Positions 43,486-52,670 of a stretch of 64,000 bases of DNA are shown here, piece by piece. The notes beneath the pieces are model-generated. The model saw only the letters and a list, made by a program, of their open reading frames with translations, was not told the DNA's origin and searched no databases. The position numbers were made by a program, and so were the translations under genes. Source of the DNA: a virus; the IMG/VR virus record IMGVR_UViG_3300030114_000003, positions 62,001-126,000 of that record; one strand, given 5' to 3'. Position 1 is the first letter of the stretch. Each line of letters starts with the position of its first letter.

Positions 43486-45246
43486 TTATGCTATATCTCT
43501 TAAATCTTTAAGTTGATCTTGATATTTTGTATTATCATCATTTCTACCAGATGGATTAAATACTCTGAACTTACCTTGTACTGGTTGATATTCTAAGAAT
43601 TTGAATCTTTCAAATGCATGAACACCTGGTAATACATGATTATCAGCATTCTTGATTTCATTTGAAACGTAGAATTGATAATCGTAAACTCTATATATAA
43701 TTCTATCTGTATTATTTGGATTTAGAATAACTGTTAAGTCATTACTAGCTCCTAACTTTTGAGAAGATACAAAGTTGTATACTCTGTTGTCAGATGTAGC
43801 AATAGTTCTAGTATATTCAAGACTTACTGGTCCTATACTAGATGGTGCTTGGTAGCTGTAATCAGTAGGAGTAATCTTTCTAATTACATCTGGTCTACCA
43901 AATATAGATACTGTAACGTCTTCATCATTCAAGATATATAATAAATCTGTTACAAATGTATCAAATATATCCATGAATGAAGAATATCTCCAACTTACAT
44001 GATCTCTATTATATCCTTCTCTTGGTTCGAAATCAAACCAACTAACTTTTCTTTCAGACGCATTCATATTATCAAAAGAAGCATATAAATCTTTTCTGAT
44101 ACTATCATCCTTAACATTTCCTAATACATCATTAATTATAGACATATACATAGATAGTTGATCTATTCCATACATAGCTTGGATATCCTTAATTTCTTCA
44201 GGAGATATTGGAATATTCATTGGGTTAGCATTTGGAATAGTGACCAATGTTTCATCATGTCTCCAACCTGCTCTACATGTTGATAGTAAACCATTAGAAG
44301 GATCTAATTGAATTCTAATATCTACTTTCTTTATAATTCCTAATCCACTTATTAACATCATTTCATTATTAGTTAATGTACCTGAAAATAAATCGGTTGC
44401 ACCTTCAACGAATTTAGTTAAATCTAAAGGTTGATTAAACCCTGTAATATTATTAGGACCATATTGAGGAGTAAATTGAATTCTCTTTTTAATCTTTTCT
44501 ATTTTAGTAGCTCCAAGAGTACCTGCTTTAATAGCAGCTTCATCTGGTACTTCTATGTAAATAGCATGAATTTCGGTATCTGTATTTAGATTGTCTCTAC
44601 CTAATACACCACCACATAATTCCACTAATCTTTTACCAGGAACAAAAGTAGCAGTATTACAAGTATTTCCAGTAAATTCTAAAGTTACAACTCTCTTAGG
44701 GTTAATTGAATTGAAAGCATCAGATAATTTATTTTGGTCTAATACTAAATCTAATTCTTTACCATCTGGAGTTATTAAATATCTATGTTGCATCTTGATT
44801 GTAAATCTAGGTTCAACTGCAACGTTAGTTTGAATTACACCTTGTCTAAATATATTTCTTAATGCAATTAATTTATGCATTGCTAATCCTGTTGTAACAA
44901 TAGGGTTCACTGAATTCATTGCTGTATACTCAGTAATAGCTTCAACGTCATTTTTAAATAACTCTTTCATATCATTTTTATATTCTTGTAAAGCTCTTGC
45001 ATTATATCCTCTAGTAGTACCATCATATAATTTTTGATCATAAGTACCTTCTATAAAGAAACTTTCTAAAGTATTTACTACTTTAGGATTATTTAATGCT
45101 AATGCAGGTTGCCCAAATAAATCGACACCTTCTTGTATTTGAATTTCCTTAGCAACTTTACTAAATTGTCCTGAAATTCCTGCAAACGGACTATTGCTAT
45201 AACCATCAGATACTATTTTCTTTTTTCTTGTTCCTCCTGTAGCCAT
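43486..45246 (-). CDS. Probable major capsid protein (586 aa)
   Basis: ATG start with AGGAGG. Length, an N-terminal helical region, a long helix-rich middle and a beta-rich end suggest an HK97-type capsid protein of a large phage. Supporting segments are V-S-I-F-G-R-P-D-V-I-R-K-I-T-P, a strand set with D-R-I-I-Y-R-V-Y-D-Y-Q-F-Y-V, then N-H-V-L-P-G-V-H-A-F-E-R. Codons and amino acids look like those of an abundant, well-folded protein (Gly, Pro, Thr common against the AT-rich background). It sits with an acidic repeat protein and a prohead protease close by. Recognition is by pattern, not search. Confidence 0.6.
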   Translation of the reverse strand: MATGGTRKKKIVSDGYSNSPFAGISGQFSKVAKEIQIQEGVDLFGQPALALNNPKVVNTLESFFIEGTYDQKLYDGTTRGYNARALQEYKNDMKELFKNDVEAITEYTAMNSVNPIVTTGLAMHKLIALRNIFRQGVIQTNVAVEPRFTIKMQHRYLITPDGKELDLVLDQNKLSDAFNSINPKRVVTLEFTGNTCNTATFVPGKRLVELCGGVLGRDNLNTDTEIHAIYIEVPDEAAIKAGTLGATKIEKIKKRIQFTPQYGPNNITGFNQPLDLTKFVEGATDLFSGTLTNNEMMLISGLGIIKKVDIRIQLDPSNGLLSTCRAGWRHDETLVTIPNANPMNIPISPEEIKDIQAMYGIDQLSMYMSIINDVLGNVKDDSIRKDLYASFDNMNASERKVSWFDFEPREGYNRDHVSWRYSSFMDIFDTFVTDLLYILNDEDVTVSIFGRPDVIRKITPTDYSYQAPSSIGPVSLEYTRTIATSDNRVYNFVSSQKLGASNDLTVILNPNNTDRIIYRVYDYQFYVSNEIKNADNHVLPGVHAFERFKFLEYQPVQGKFRVFNPSGRNDDNTKYQDQLKDLRDIA

Positions 45247-45320
45247 TGTAATTCCTCCTTATATTCTTTAATAATTTACTATATTGTTCAATAACTCGAT
45301 AATTAAAAATTAAAAAATAC

Positions 45321-46166
45321 TTACTTTTTAACATTATTTACATTTTTGTTAGTATTAAGATTATTTAATAATTTATTTACCGAATTAAGAGTAACTAAAT
45401 ACTCGGTGTAATTAACAGAATTTTGTACAAATGTTTTTGTATCATATGTATGAATAAGATAATCATATATAATACTTTTAAGATCTTGAACACTTTGTAT
45501 TGCGAAAGCTAAACCTTCTTCAGTTTCACTCTTTTTATTAACATCATTCAATCTCATTATTATATTACTACAATTATTATATAGTTCTATATATTGCTTC
45601 TTCAAATTCACATTTTGTACTTTTAATTGCTCTGGATTGAGAGTTCCTATAGATTGTTCAATTTCTTTTATTTTAGCATCTGGATCTACAGGTTGCCCAT
45701 CTGTTCCATCTAAATTACCTGTATCAGATGATGTATTGTCTTCACCATTTGTTTCATCTTCTAAGTTATAGTTATTAGTATCATTATTATCAGGAGCATT
45801 TGTATCATCTATTTCGTTATCATCTTCTGGAGTTGGATCTTTATTAGTTTCATCTTCTAAATTATAGTTGTTAGTACCATCTACTGTATCGTGTTCGGGA
45901 TCATTATCTGAAGCTGGAACATTATTATCATCAATAGGAGGATTACCCCCATTATCATCTTCTGGATTTGTATTGGTTTCATCTTCTAAGTTATAATTAT
46001 TTGAACCGTCGGCTATATCATGTTGCCCTTCAGGATCATTATTAGTTTCATCATCTAGATTATAATTACTATCATCATCATTATTTGATTGACCATCATT
46101 TAAATCTTCATCTTCACCATTTCCTGTTGTTCTCTTTACTTCTAATAGATTCATAAGATATCCCAT
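45321..46166 (-). CDS. Acidic repeat protein upstream of capsid gene (281 aa)
   Basis: ATG start with AAAGGAG. Residues ~20-165 are a low-complexity acidic region built on the repeated unit N-Y-N-L-D/E-D-E-T-N (at least four copies), separated by Asp/Asn/Pro-rich spacers. The last 110 residues are helical and could form a coiled coil. Direct placement before the capsid gene suggests a scaffold-like or head-associated protein, but this is inference. The repeats look like in-frame DNA expansions. Confidence 0.45.
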   Translation of the reverse strand: MGYLMNLLEVKRTTGNGEDEDLNDGQSNNDDDSNYNLDDETNNDPEGQHDIADGSNNYNLEDETNTNPEDDNGGNPPIDDNNVPASDNDPEHDTVDGTNNYNLEDETNKDPTPEDDNEIDDTNAPDNNDTNNYNLEDETNGEDNTSSDTGNLDGTDGQPVDPDAKIKEIEQSIGTLNPEQLKVQNVNLKKQYIELYNNCSNIIMRLNDVNKKSETEEGLAFAIQSVQDLKSIIYDYLIHTYDTKTFVQNSVNYTEYLVTLNSVNKLLNNLNTNKNVNNVKK

Positions 46167-46185
46167 TTATTTTAATCTCCTTTCA

Positions 46186-48204
46186 TTAATCTTTGTGTTT
46201 AGCTACATAATAATTTTTTGCAGAACCATGATAAACAATTCTTTGTCTTTCTTGTTTTAATCTTTTTTGTATTCTTAATAATTGCTCTAGAGATTTCATA
46301 TCATTAGAATTTTCTGCTAATGATATTTTCTTTTCAACCAATTCCAATTGGACATCTATTTCTTCCAATATATTTCTACGTTCTTTATCTGTAGCAGATT
46401 TAGATAACGCTATACCCCCTACAAATCCTATTATTCCTAATAATGGAGTAACAGCAATTGCAACTAAATATGAACCCAATACTAATTTAAGTAGAGATGA
46501 TAATGAAGGTAGTATTGTACCCTTAATTACAGCCTCTCTATTTTGATTAGTATTCTTATTCTCTAAATCAGATTTCATTTTATCAAAAGTGGTATCTATT
46601 CTATTTGATATCATTTTTTCTTTATCAGTCAGACTTTGAACTTTATTCTTAGCATTTATAGCTAATAATTTAGCCTTTGCTGTTATAGTATTTTCAGATA
46701 ATATATCATAAATATTGTTATAATAGATCATCTCTTCTAGGATATCAACATCATCTTTATTTACATCTAGTTTAGGCTTTCTTTTATATTTAGATATATT
46801 ATTTATTAATGACCCAGATATATTTGGATTCTGTAAATTTCTAAAGATTGTATCGAAATCAAAAAGACTAGAACTTGCAACAGCCGATTCAGATAATGAA
46901 TTAAATAATATATTTATATCCCTAGAGTCATCTATTTTATAAATATAATTATATAGTTTATCTTGTATATCAGAATTTTTACAATAAGATTCTACTGTCT
47001 CGCACAATGTAATAAATTCTGCTTGTAATCTAATAGGATCATTTTCAGCAGATTCACTCATCATTCTATATTCATTTTCTTTATCTGTATATAATGTATC
47101 TCTATATATCTCTAGTTTTTCTATACTATTATCATACTCTTTATCTAATTGATCATACTTTTTAACAGTTGCAGCATTACTAACAGAGTATTTTTTACTT
47201 TCTATTTTGGTTTTTTCTCTTTTATAATACTTTATACTCTTTTCTATATCAACTCTATTTAATTTTAAACTTATTATATGATCAGCAATTCCTACTATAA
47301 TCCCTAAAGGTAGACTATATGAAGCTATTATTAATACTAAAGCCAATCTTACACAACCCAAAAGATTAGGTAAGTCTTCAATTATATTTTGACCAGAATC
47401 TATATAAGCTTTATGTATTGTTTTTTCTAAAGCCTCTTTAGTAATAGGACCATCATGTCTCATGTCTTTAAATTTTTGTTTTATTTTATTAATATTTTTT
47501 CCTTCTAGTATAGAATCAATTAAAATATTATCTAATTCAATAGAAGCTTCCCTTAATACTTTATCTACATTCTCTTTTTTATATTCTTTAGAAGAAATGA
47601 AGTATTCATATACCAATTCAACTAATTCTTTTTTATCATATTCTTTTTTTAAAGCATCCATATTATATATTATATTTTCTAATGCAACACTTAGTTTAGT
47701 TTCATATTTCATTTTATAAGAATCGATTACATCACAAGATTCAACAACTATTGTTTCCAAATCATTATTTAAAAAATAGTTTTCAAATATAAAGTCGAAT
47801 TTAGAATATTCTACTAATTTTTCTTGATTATTTATTATACGATCGCATTCTATAAGAAGATTAACTTTATCCTTTATTAAAGGATTATTAATTTTATTTG
47901 CAACCTCGTAAAATGAATTTTTATACTTCTTTATTTTTTGTATATTAGGTAATGTCCTTATTAAAGAATCTCCTATCTCTTTTTGTTCTTGTATTGAAAT
48001 TTGAGACTTTATAATTATATTACATATACTTTCTAATAAATTATTAGAATTGATTTGATCGGTTGTTATTTTTGATATTGTCTTTCCTAGATTAGAATTA
48101 TTATATAGATTATAATTTATCATTGACATATCCATCTCTTCATTGATAATAGATTTAGTTTTTAGGTTATATATTCGGCTTTGTATATCATCATATTTAG
48201 CCAT
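46186..48204 (-). CDS. Membrane-segment protein with coiled coils (672 aa)
   Basis: The start is ATG 48204 (MAKYDDIQSRI) behind GAAAGGGG; an ATG six codons upstream overlaps the ribosome site. Two hydrophobic hairpins are visible, one near residues 285-315 (L-A-L-V-L-I-I-A-S-Y-S-L-P-L-G-I-I-V-G-I) and one near 590-620 (L-V-A-I-A-V-T-P-L-L-G-I-I-G-F-V-G-G-I-A-L). Each follows a helical half and precedes a Lys/Glu-rich coil, so the protein may be a diverged duplication. Probably a virion or membrane-inserted protein made before the acidic repeat and capsid proteins. Function unknown. Confidence 0.5.
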   Translation of the reverse strand: MAKYDDIQSRIYNLKTKSIINEEMDMSMINYNLYNNSNLGKTISKITTDQINSNNLLESICNIIIKSQISIQEQKEIGDSLIRTLPNIQKIKKYKNSFYEVANKINNPLIKDKVNLLIECDRIINNQEKLVEYSKFDFIFENYFLNNDLETIVVESCDVIDSYKMKYETKLSVALENIIYNMDALKKEYDKKELVELVYEYFISSKEYKKENVDKVLREASIELDNILIDSILEGKNINKIKQKFKDMRHDGPITKEALEKTIHKAYIDSGQNIIEDLPNLLGCVRLALVLIIASYSLPLGIIVGIADHIISLKLNRVDIEKSIKYYKREKTKIESKKYSVSNAATVKKYDQLDKEYDNSIEKLEIYRDTLYTDKENEYRMMSESAENDPIRLQAEFITLCETVESYCKNSDIQDKLYNYIYKIDDSRDINILFNSLSESAVASSSLFDFDTIFRNLQNPNISGSLINNISKYKRKPKLDVNKDDVDILEEMIYYNNIYDILSENTITAKAKLLAINAKNKVQSLTDKEKMISNRIDTTFDKMKSDLENKNTNQNREAVIKGTILPSLSSLLKLVLGSYLVAIAVTPLLGIIGFVGGIALSKSATDKERRNILEEIDVQLELVEKKISLAENSNDMKSLEQLLRIQKRLKQERQRIVYHGSAKNYYVAKHKD

Positions 48205-48316
48205 TAAATCATCCCCTTTCAAAGTTTATATTATTATATAGTTCCCTATATAGATACCTAACGATTTTAGATATTGAACTATAATAATAAGAATATATAA
48301 AGGAGGATTATTATTT

Positions 48317-49186
48317 ATGGGTATGACTTATAATAATTATGATAAGAAAATAGGGTATGTTATTATAGAAACTGCTACATGTATGCATGAGACAGAAATG
48401 AAGATAGTTGATAATGATGGTAGAAGAGTAACTGCTGAAGTTATATTACAAGATATGAATATACAAAATAGAAACAAAAGATTCTATTCAGATAAGGAAA
48501 TGAAACCAGCTTTAAAAGCTGATAGATTGACTGAATTAGTAGCAACTGGAAACTTATATGGAGAAGAAGGTCATCCAATGTCTAAAGAAATTTCTAGACA
48601 GCAAATTATAGAACCATCTTTAAGATGTAATAAAATAGTTAAGTTTTGGGTGGACGGTAATGATATCAAAGCTCATATAAAAGGTTCGAATAATTCTTAC
48701 GGTGAAGCATTTAATTTAGATTTAATGGATGGAGATAAACCATCTTTTTCGTTAAGAGCATTAGGTACTGTCAATCAAACTTCAAGAGGGGCTGAAGTAG
48801 AAAATATAACTATTATTACTTGGGATAGAGTTATATACCCTTCACATAAGAGAGCCTATACCACCTCTATTGTTGGTGTAACAGAAAATGCTTTATTGGC
48901 TCATGGTAAAGAGAATATTGGAAATAAATTTGTAGTACAAGAAAATGATGCTGGTATATTAATTCCAGTTACAAATAATCAAATAATAGAATATATAAAA
49001 CAAGAATCTGCTAATCTTTATTTCTTCAAAGAATCATTTGATTTATTAAATAATTCTTATACAATGTTAGAAGGTGGCAGACAAATACAAGTTTGTAGTA
49101 AAGATGGAGATACATTCATAGTAAATATTGAACAACACATTCAAAATCAATTAATGAATTATTCTGAAAAAATATATTTAGGGTAG
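48317..49186 (+). CDS. Prohead protease, T4 gp21-type (289 aa)
   Basis: ATG start with AAAGGAGG. The S80-family layout is clear: G-E-E-G-H-P with His 86, K-P-S-F-S-L-R-A with Ser 145 (or 143) and a downstream W-D-R-V-I-Y-P-S-H-K-R-A-Y segment carrying the probable Asp. The positions closely match T4 gp21 (His 85, Ser 140 from memory). The enzyme is inside the prohead and cuts scaffold and head proteins during maturation; the paralogues at 1-4060 are plausible substrates. It starts a two-gene plus-strand operon. Confidence 0.8.
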   Translation: MGMTYNNYDKKIGYVIIETATCMHETEMKIVDNDGRRVTAEVILQDMNIQNRNKRFYSDKEMKPALKADRLTELVATGNLYGEEGHPMSKEISRQQIIEPSLRCNKIVKFWVDGNDIKAHIKGSNNSYGEAFNLDLMDGDKPSFSLRALGTVNQTSRGAEVENITIITWDRVIYPSHKRAYTTSIVGVTENALLAHGKENIGNKFVVQENDAGILIPVTNNQIIEYIKQESANLYFFKESFDLLNNSYTMLEGGRQIQVCSKDGDTFIVNIEQHIQNQLMNYSEKIYLG

Positions 49187-49200
49187 AAGAGGTGATACTT

Positions 49201-49995
49201 ATGGCAATGTCAAATAATATGACTAATCTTATTAATTTAATAGAGTTAAGATTAGGAACTGAACCCTTGAATTTACCAGAAGAAATAGCAAAAAATAAAT
49301 GGGGGGAATGGATAAGTAATTATACGTTAAGATCATTTTCAAGATTCTTTGGTAATAGAATCCCTTATACTTTTGATACTTCTAGAATGAGCCAAGATAG
49401 AGAAGGTTTTTATCTTATAGATGAGAATATAGTTCCAGGTAATATAGAAATACTTGGTGTACAAGATATCCCTTGGGATGATCCTTATGCATTTGGTGTA
49501 GAAAATCCAGGATGGTATGATGTAGGATCATCTCCTTATGGATTTTTTAATAATAATTTAAATTATTCTTTTGATCAAATTGCAGCTATTCAAGGTTCTG
49601 CTGATAGACAATCTTTATTTAGTAGTGGAATATATATCGATTTCAAACCACCTAATAAGATTAAATTACAAACTGTATCTGGAGAATATATGAATAAAAC
49701 AAATATAAAAACATTTAAGGTTAATTTAATGATAAAACATTCAGATAATTTATTGACAATAGAGCCAACTAAAATGGAAAGTTTTGAAGAGTTTGCTATA
49801 GTTGATATAGCTACTTTTTTATACAACTATTTAAAATATTTTGATGGTTTAGAAACAGTATTTGTGAATACAAATCTTAGAATAGATGATTTACAAACTG
49901 TTGCTCAAAGAAGACCAGATTTAATTCAAGAATTTAAAGATTCTTTTGTTGGAGCTGATAACTATAACCAACCAATTATGTATACAATGAATTGA
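49201..49995 (+). CDS. Probable neck/head-completion protein (264 aa)
   Basis: The start is ATG 49201 (MAMSNNMTNL), behind AAGAGGTG; a GTG-starting frame three codons upstream is part of the ribosome site. Features: a first helical region (I-E-L-R-L-G; W-I-S-N-Y-T-L-R-S-F-S-R-F-F-G), then beta segments (I-E-I-L-G-V-Q-D-I-P-W-D-D-P-Y). It follows the prohead protease by 14 bases, so a head-tail connector or neck role is likely, but the family is only faintly recognised. Confidence 0.4.
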   Translation: MAMSNNMTNLINLIELRLGTEPLNLPEEIAKNKWGEWISNYTLRSFSRFFGNRIPYTFDTSRMSQDREGFYLIDENIVPGNIEILGVQDIPWDDPYAFGVENPGWYDVGSSPYGFFNNNLNYSFDQIAAIQGSADRQSLFSSGIYIDFKPPNKIKLQTVSGEYMNKTNIKTFKVNLMIKHSDNLLTIEPTKMESFEEFAIVDIATFLYNYLKYFDGLETVFVNTNLRIDDLQTVAQRRPDLIQEFKDSFVGADNYNQPIMYTMN

Positions 49996-50001
49996 CGTAA
50001 A

Positions 50002-50029
50002 ATACAGAGTGGCTTGTACCACTCTGTAT
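50002..50029. terminator. Bidirectional terminator between convergent genes
   Basis: ATACAGAGTGG (50002-50012) pairs with CCACTCTGTAT (50019-50029), an 11-bp stem with a 6-base loop, A-run before and T-run after. Confidence 0.8.
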
Positions 50030-50039
50030 ATTTTATGTA

Positions 50040-50360
50040 TTAATATCCGTATCTTTCTAATAATATTATGAATAGTTTTCTATTAGTAAGATTACCTTCA
50101 TAACCAAACTTAATGATCTTATCTTCAGCTGTTACACCTTTTACTGCCTTGTATATATCTCTTTTTACAATCTTAGGTTCAGTTCCAGTAATATCAAATA
50201 AATAATTGTAAATATGTGTTGTAACTATATCTATATGTAATATCTTTTTATCTATACAATATTTAACCCCTTTTATTATAAAATCAGTGGTTAATTTTTC
50301 CAATTTTAAACTCGACAAGAATTCTCTTAAATCTTTTTGTGTAAATTTTACTATTTCCAT
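50040..50360 (-). CDS. Hypothetical basic protein (106 aa)
   Basis: The start is ATG 50360 (MEIVKFTQKDL) behind GAGAGAGGG. A small helical protein with Lys-rich first half and I-F-D-I-T-G-T-E-P-K-I-V-K-R-D in the middle. No known motif. It follows the 245-residue gene. Confidence 0.5.
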   Translation of the reverse strand: MEIVKFTQKDLREFLSSLKLEKLTTDFIIKGVKYCIDKKILHIDIVTTHIYNYLFDITGTEPKIVKRDIYKAVKGVTAEDKIIKFGYEGNLTNRKLFIILLERYGY

Positions 50361-50391
50361 AAACAATAACCCTCTCTCACAATTTATTTGT

Positions 50392-51129
50392 TTACATTTG
50401 GTCTATAGTATCAAATATATCTCTTTTTCTTTTCAATACTAAATCACTTCCTCCCTTAACTGAAACTCCTCCATCTGAAACATCTTCCATATTTTCTCTC
50501 TCTGAATTATAATTATAAGATGTTAAATTTGTTCCTAATTCTGGACGTTGAAAAAAGTTCAGCATATTTTGTGCTAATTGGAATAAATACATTGAATTTA
50601 TATTATATACAAAGGCATTAAGTCTTGTATAAGATATATCTGTATAACTATAATCTGAACCATAAGACATTCTAACAGCTGGACTGTATGTATCATCTAC
50701 ATTATGTATTATTATTGGAGTGAATACTAAATTTTTATTCATTGAAATAATAGCTACTATTGGTTCCCACCCTTGCATAATGATTAATCTATTATCCTTT
50801 GATGCAAATATTTGTTTTTCTATAAACCAATTATCCATCAAAGATTTTAATGCAAATCTTAATCCCAACATATTTTCATCTCTTATCATTAAGAAATCTT
50901 TTTCTTCGCTATATCTTTCAATAGATAAAAAATAATCGAAGTTTCTACTTATATTACATAATGTACTTTTATCTATATACTTATTAGTTTTATAAGAATA
51001 TTCTTTATAGTAATGATTTCTATATCCACCCTTATTTTTCTTTGCTAAAGTAACATTCATTTTTAAAACAGTATTATATCCCAAATCCATTACTCTATCT
51101 GAAATTTTTTCATAGTCCATATAATTCAT
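50392..51129 (-). CDS. Hypothetical protein (245 aa)
   Basis: ATG start with AGAGAGGTG. A mixed alpha/beta protein with Y-R-N-H-Y-Y-K-E-Y-S-Y and a hydrophobic core segment (N-L-V-F-T-P-I-I-I-H-N-V-D), ending in a polar Ser/Gly stretch and K-R-K-R-D-I-F-D-T-I. Not recognised. Located between the 51215 protein and a converging neck operon. Confidence 0.5.
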   Translation of the reverse strand: MNYMDYEKISDRVMDLGYNTVLKMNVTLAKKNKGGYRNHYYKEYSYKTNKYIDKSTLCNISRNFDYFLSIERYSEEKDFLMIRDENMLGLRFALKSLMDNWFIEKQIFASKDNRLIIMQGWEPIVAIISMNKNLVFTPIIIHNVDDTYSPAVRMSYGSDYSYTDISYTRLNAFVYNINSMYLFQLAQNMLNFFQRPELGTNLTSYNYNSERENMEDVSDGGVSVKGGSDLVLKRKRDIFDTIDQM

Positions 51130-51189
51130 CTATATTAACACCTCTCTTATATACTTAAAGGTTAAACTCTATATAAAAAATAAAAAAGA

Positions 51190-51211
51190 AAAGGGAACAA
51201 TTGTTCCCTTT
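51190..51211 (-). terminator. Terminator after 51215
   Basis: AAAGGGAAC (51190-51198) and GTTCCCTTT (51203-51211) form a palindromic stem with an AATT loop and a T-rich minus-strand tail. Confidence 0.7.
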
Positions 51212-51214
51212 ATT

Positions 51215-52561
51215 TTATTTAGTTTCTTCTTGTATTATAATAGGAATATTTCCACCTACAACATAACCACTCTCACCCTCAGTATCATTATCAACACTCG
51301 ATTCTGTGAGTGTTTGGAATGTTAAAGGTAATTCTATTTGTTGATTTACAATACTATTAGAAACATCAATAGATTGAGCTACTTCTTTTTCTTCTGTTAT
51401 TTGTTTAAGTATTTGTAAATCTGCTTCTGGATTATCTGAAGATTTTTGAACATCTTCTGATATCAATTTTAAGATATTATCTTTAGCAAACAAATCACTT
51501 TCAAATATACCTGAAAGTATTAGATATATTTCTATCTTCTTATCTTCATCAACTATATCAGCTAATAATTCTTCTAATAAAACTGGTATTTGTGTAGCTA
51601 TAGTTGATTTAATTTTATCAAAATTCTTTATTAAATTACCAGTCATAATTAGATATTCAGATTTATCAAATTGTGTTTGTAAACCCACAACAAAATCAAC
51701 TAATTCTAAATCTTCATTAACTAATGCAATTAAAGAATCATAAACTAAGTCTTTTTTAGTTTCTAACCCTTCAAGTAATAATCCTATTAATTCATTTAAT
51801 GTTGTATATAATGATGATTTAGTATTATTAATCATCTTAAAAGCATTTCCCATGACAGCAACCATTTGCCATTGCTTTAATTTTAATGAATTGTATTTAT
51901 TTAATAAATCTTCAGATAAACTATTAAATTTAGATTTAGTATCAATTACAAATTCTTTAATTTGTTCTTTAGTAATTTCTTCTTCGATATCTTTTTTATT
52001 AACTTCAACATCTATTGGTTTATTATTTTCAAAATTAATATCAATTACATTATTCTCCATTTTAACTTCTTTTTCTTCTTTAGGAACTTCCATATCTATT
52101 TGACCTTTAATAGATTTTTGTTCTTTAACTTTAACAGTTTTAGATAAATCAAAATAATCTTCTAATTTCTTTCCATCAGATGATAAACCATTAGTAAATT
52201 CATTTAATCCTTTAACCATAGTATCATAGAATTTATCTGATGGTTCTAATGATTTAATCCAAGCTAAGTAATCAGCAAATAGTTTTTCCATGTTAGATGC
52301 TAATATAATTTGATATCCTATATTCATTCTATTGTGATACATTGCTTGCATAATAATAGAGAACCCTTCTTTGATTTCTTTAGCATGATTTAATTCGGAT
52401 TGAATCTTTCCTAATTTTAAATCTAATAAATCTTGAAAATTATTCATATCTTTATTATAATTTTCTTTTCCTCTGTTTACTATAACTGATCTAGTCTTTC
52501 TTACAATTTCAAATTTAGTATCAACGTTTATTAAGTCTTTTTCGTTTATTAGTATTTCCAT
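51215..52561 (-). CDS. Helical acidic protein (448 aa)
   Basis: ATG start with AAAGGAGTG. All-helical, Lys/Glu-rich with a disordered region near residues 145-200 and a low-complexity acidic C-terminus. Segment F-S-I-I-M-Q-A-M-Y-H-N-R-M-N-I-G-Y-Q suggests a helical bundle. No catalytic motif. It has its own TATATTATA promoter and terminator, so it is probably well expressed early. Role unknown. Confidence 0.5.
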   Translation of the reverse strand: MEILINEKDLINVDTKFEIVRKTRSVIVNRGKENYNKDMNNFQDLLDLKLGKIQSELNHAKEIKEGFSIIMQAMYHNRMNIGYQIILASNMEKLFADYLAWIKSLEPSDKFYDTMVKGLNEFTNGLSSDGKKLEDYFDLSKTVKVKEQKSIKGQIDMEVPKEEKEVKMENNVIDINFENNKPIDVEVNKKDIEEEITKEQIKEFVIDTKSKFNSLSEDLLNKYNSLKLKQWQMVAVMGNAFKMINNTKSSLYTTLNELIGLLLEGLETKKDLVYDSLIALVNEDLELVDFVVGLQTQFDKSEYLIMTGNLIKNFDKIKSTIATQIPVLLEELLADIVDEDKKIEIYLILSGIFESDLFAKDNILKLISEDVQKSSDNPEADLQILKQITEEKEVAQSIDVSNSIVNQQIELPLTFQTLTESSVDNDTEGESGYVVGGNIPIIIQEETK

Positions 52562-52601
52562 ATTAATACACTCCTTTAAATTTAAATATTATTATATTTA
52601 T

Positions 52602-52625
52602 TCAAGTATATAATATACAATTATA
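52602..52625 (-). promoter_or_regulatory. TATATTATA-N4-TGA promoter (minus strand)
   Basis: Minus strand TATAATTGTATATTATA, then TACT and TGAAT, 41 bases before the 52561 start. Confidence 0.75.
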
Positions 52626-52647
52626 ATATATGACTTTTACATAAAAC

Positions 52648-52670
52648 AGAAGGAGAATAATTCTCCTTCT
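52648..52670 (-). terminator. Terminator after the helicase gene
   Basis: AGAAGGAGAA (52648-52657) pairs with TTCTCCTTCT (52661-52670). The arm overlaps the helicase stop codon. Confidence 0.7.
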
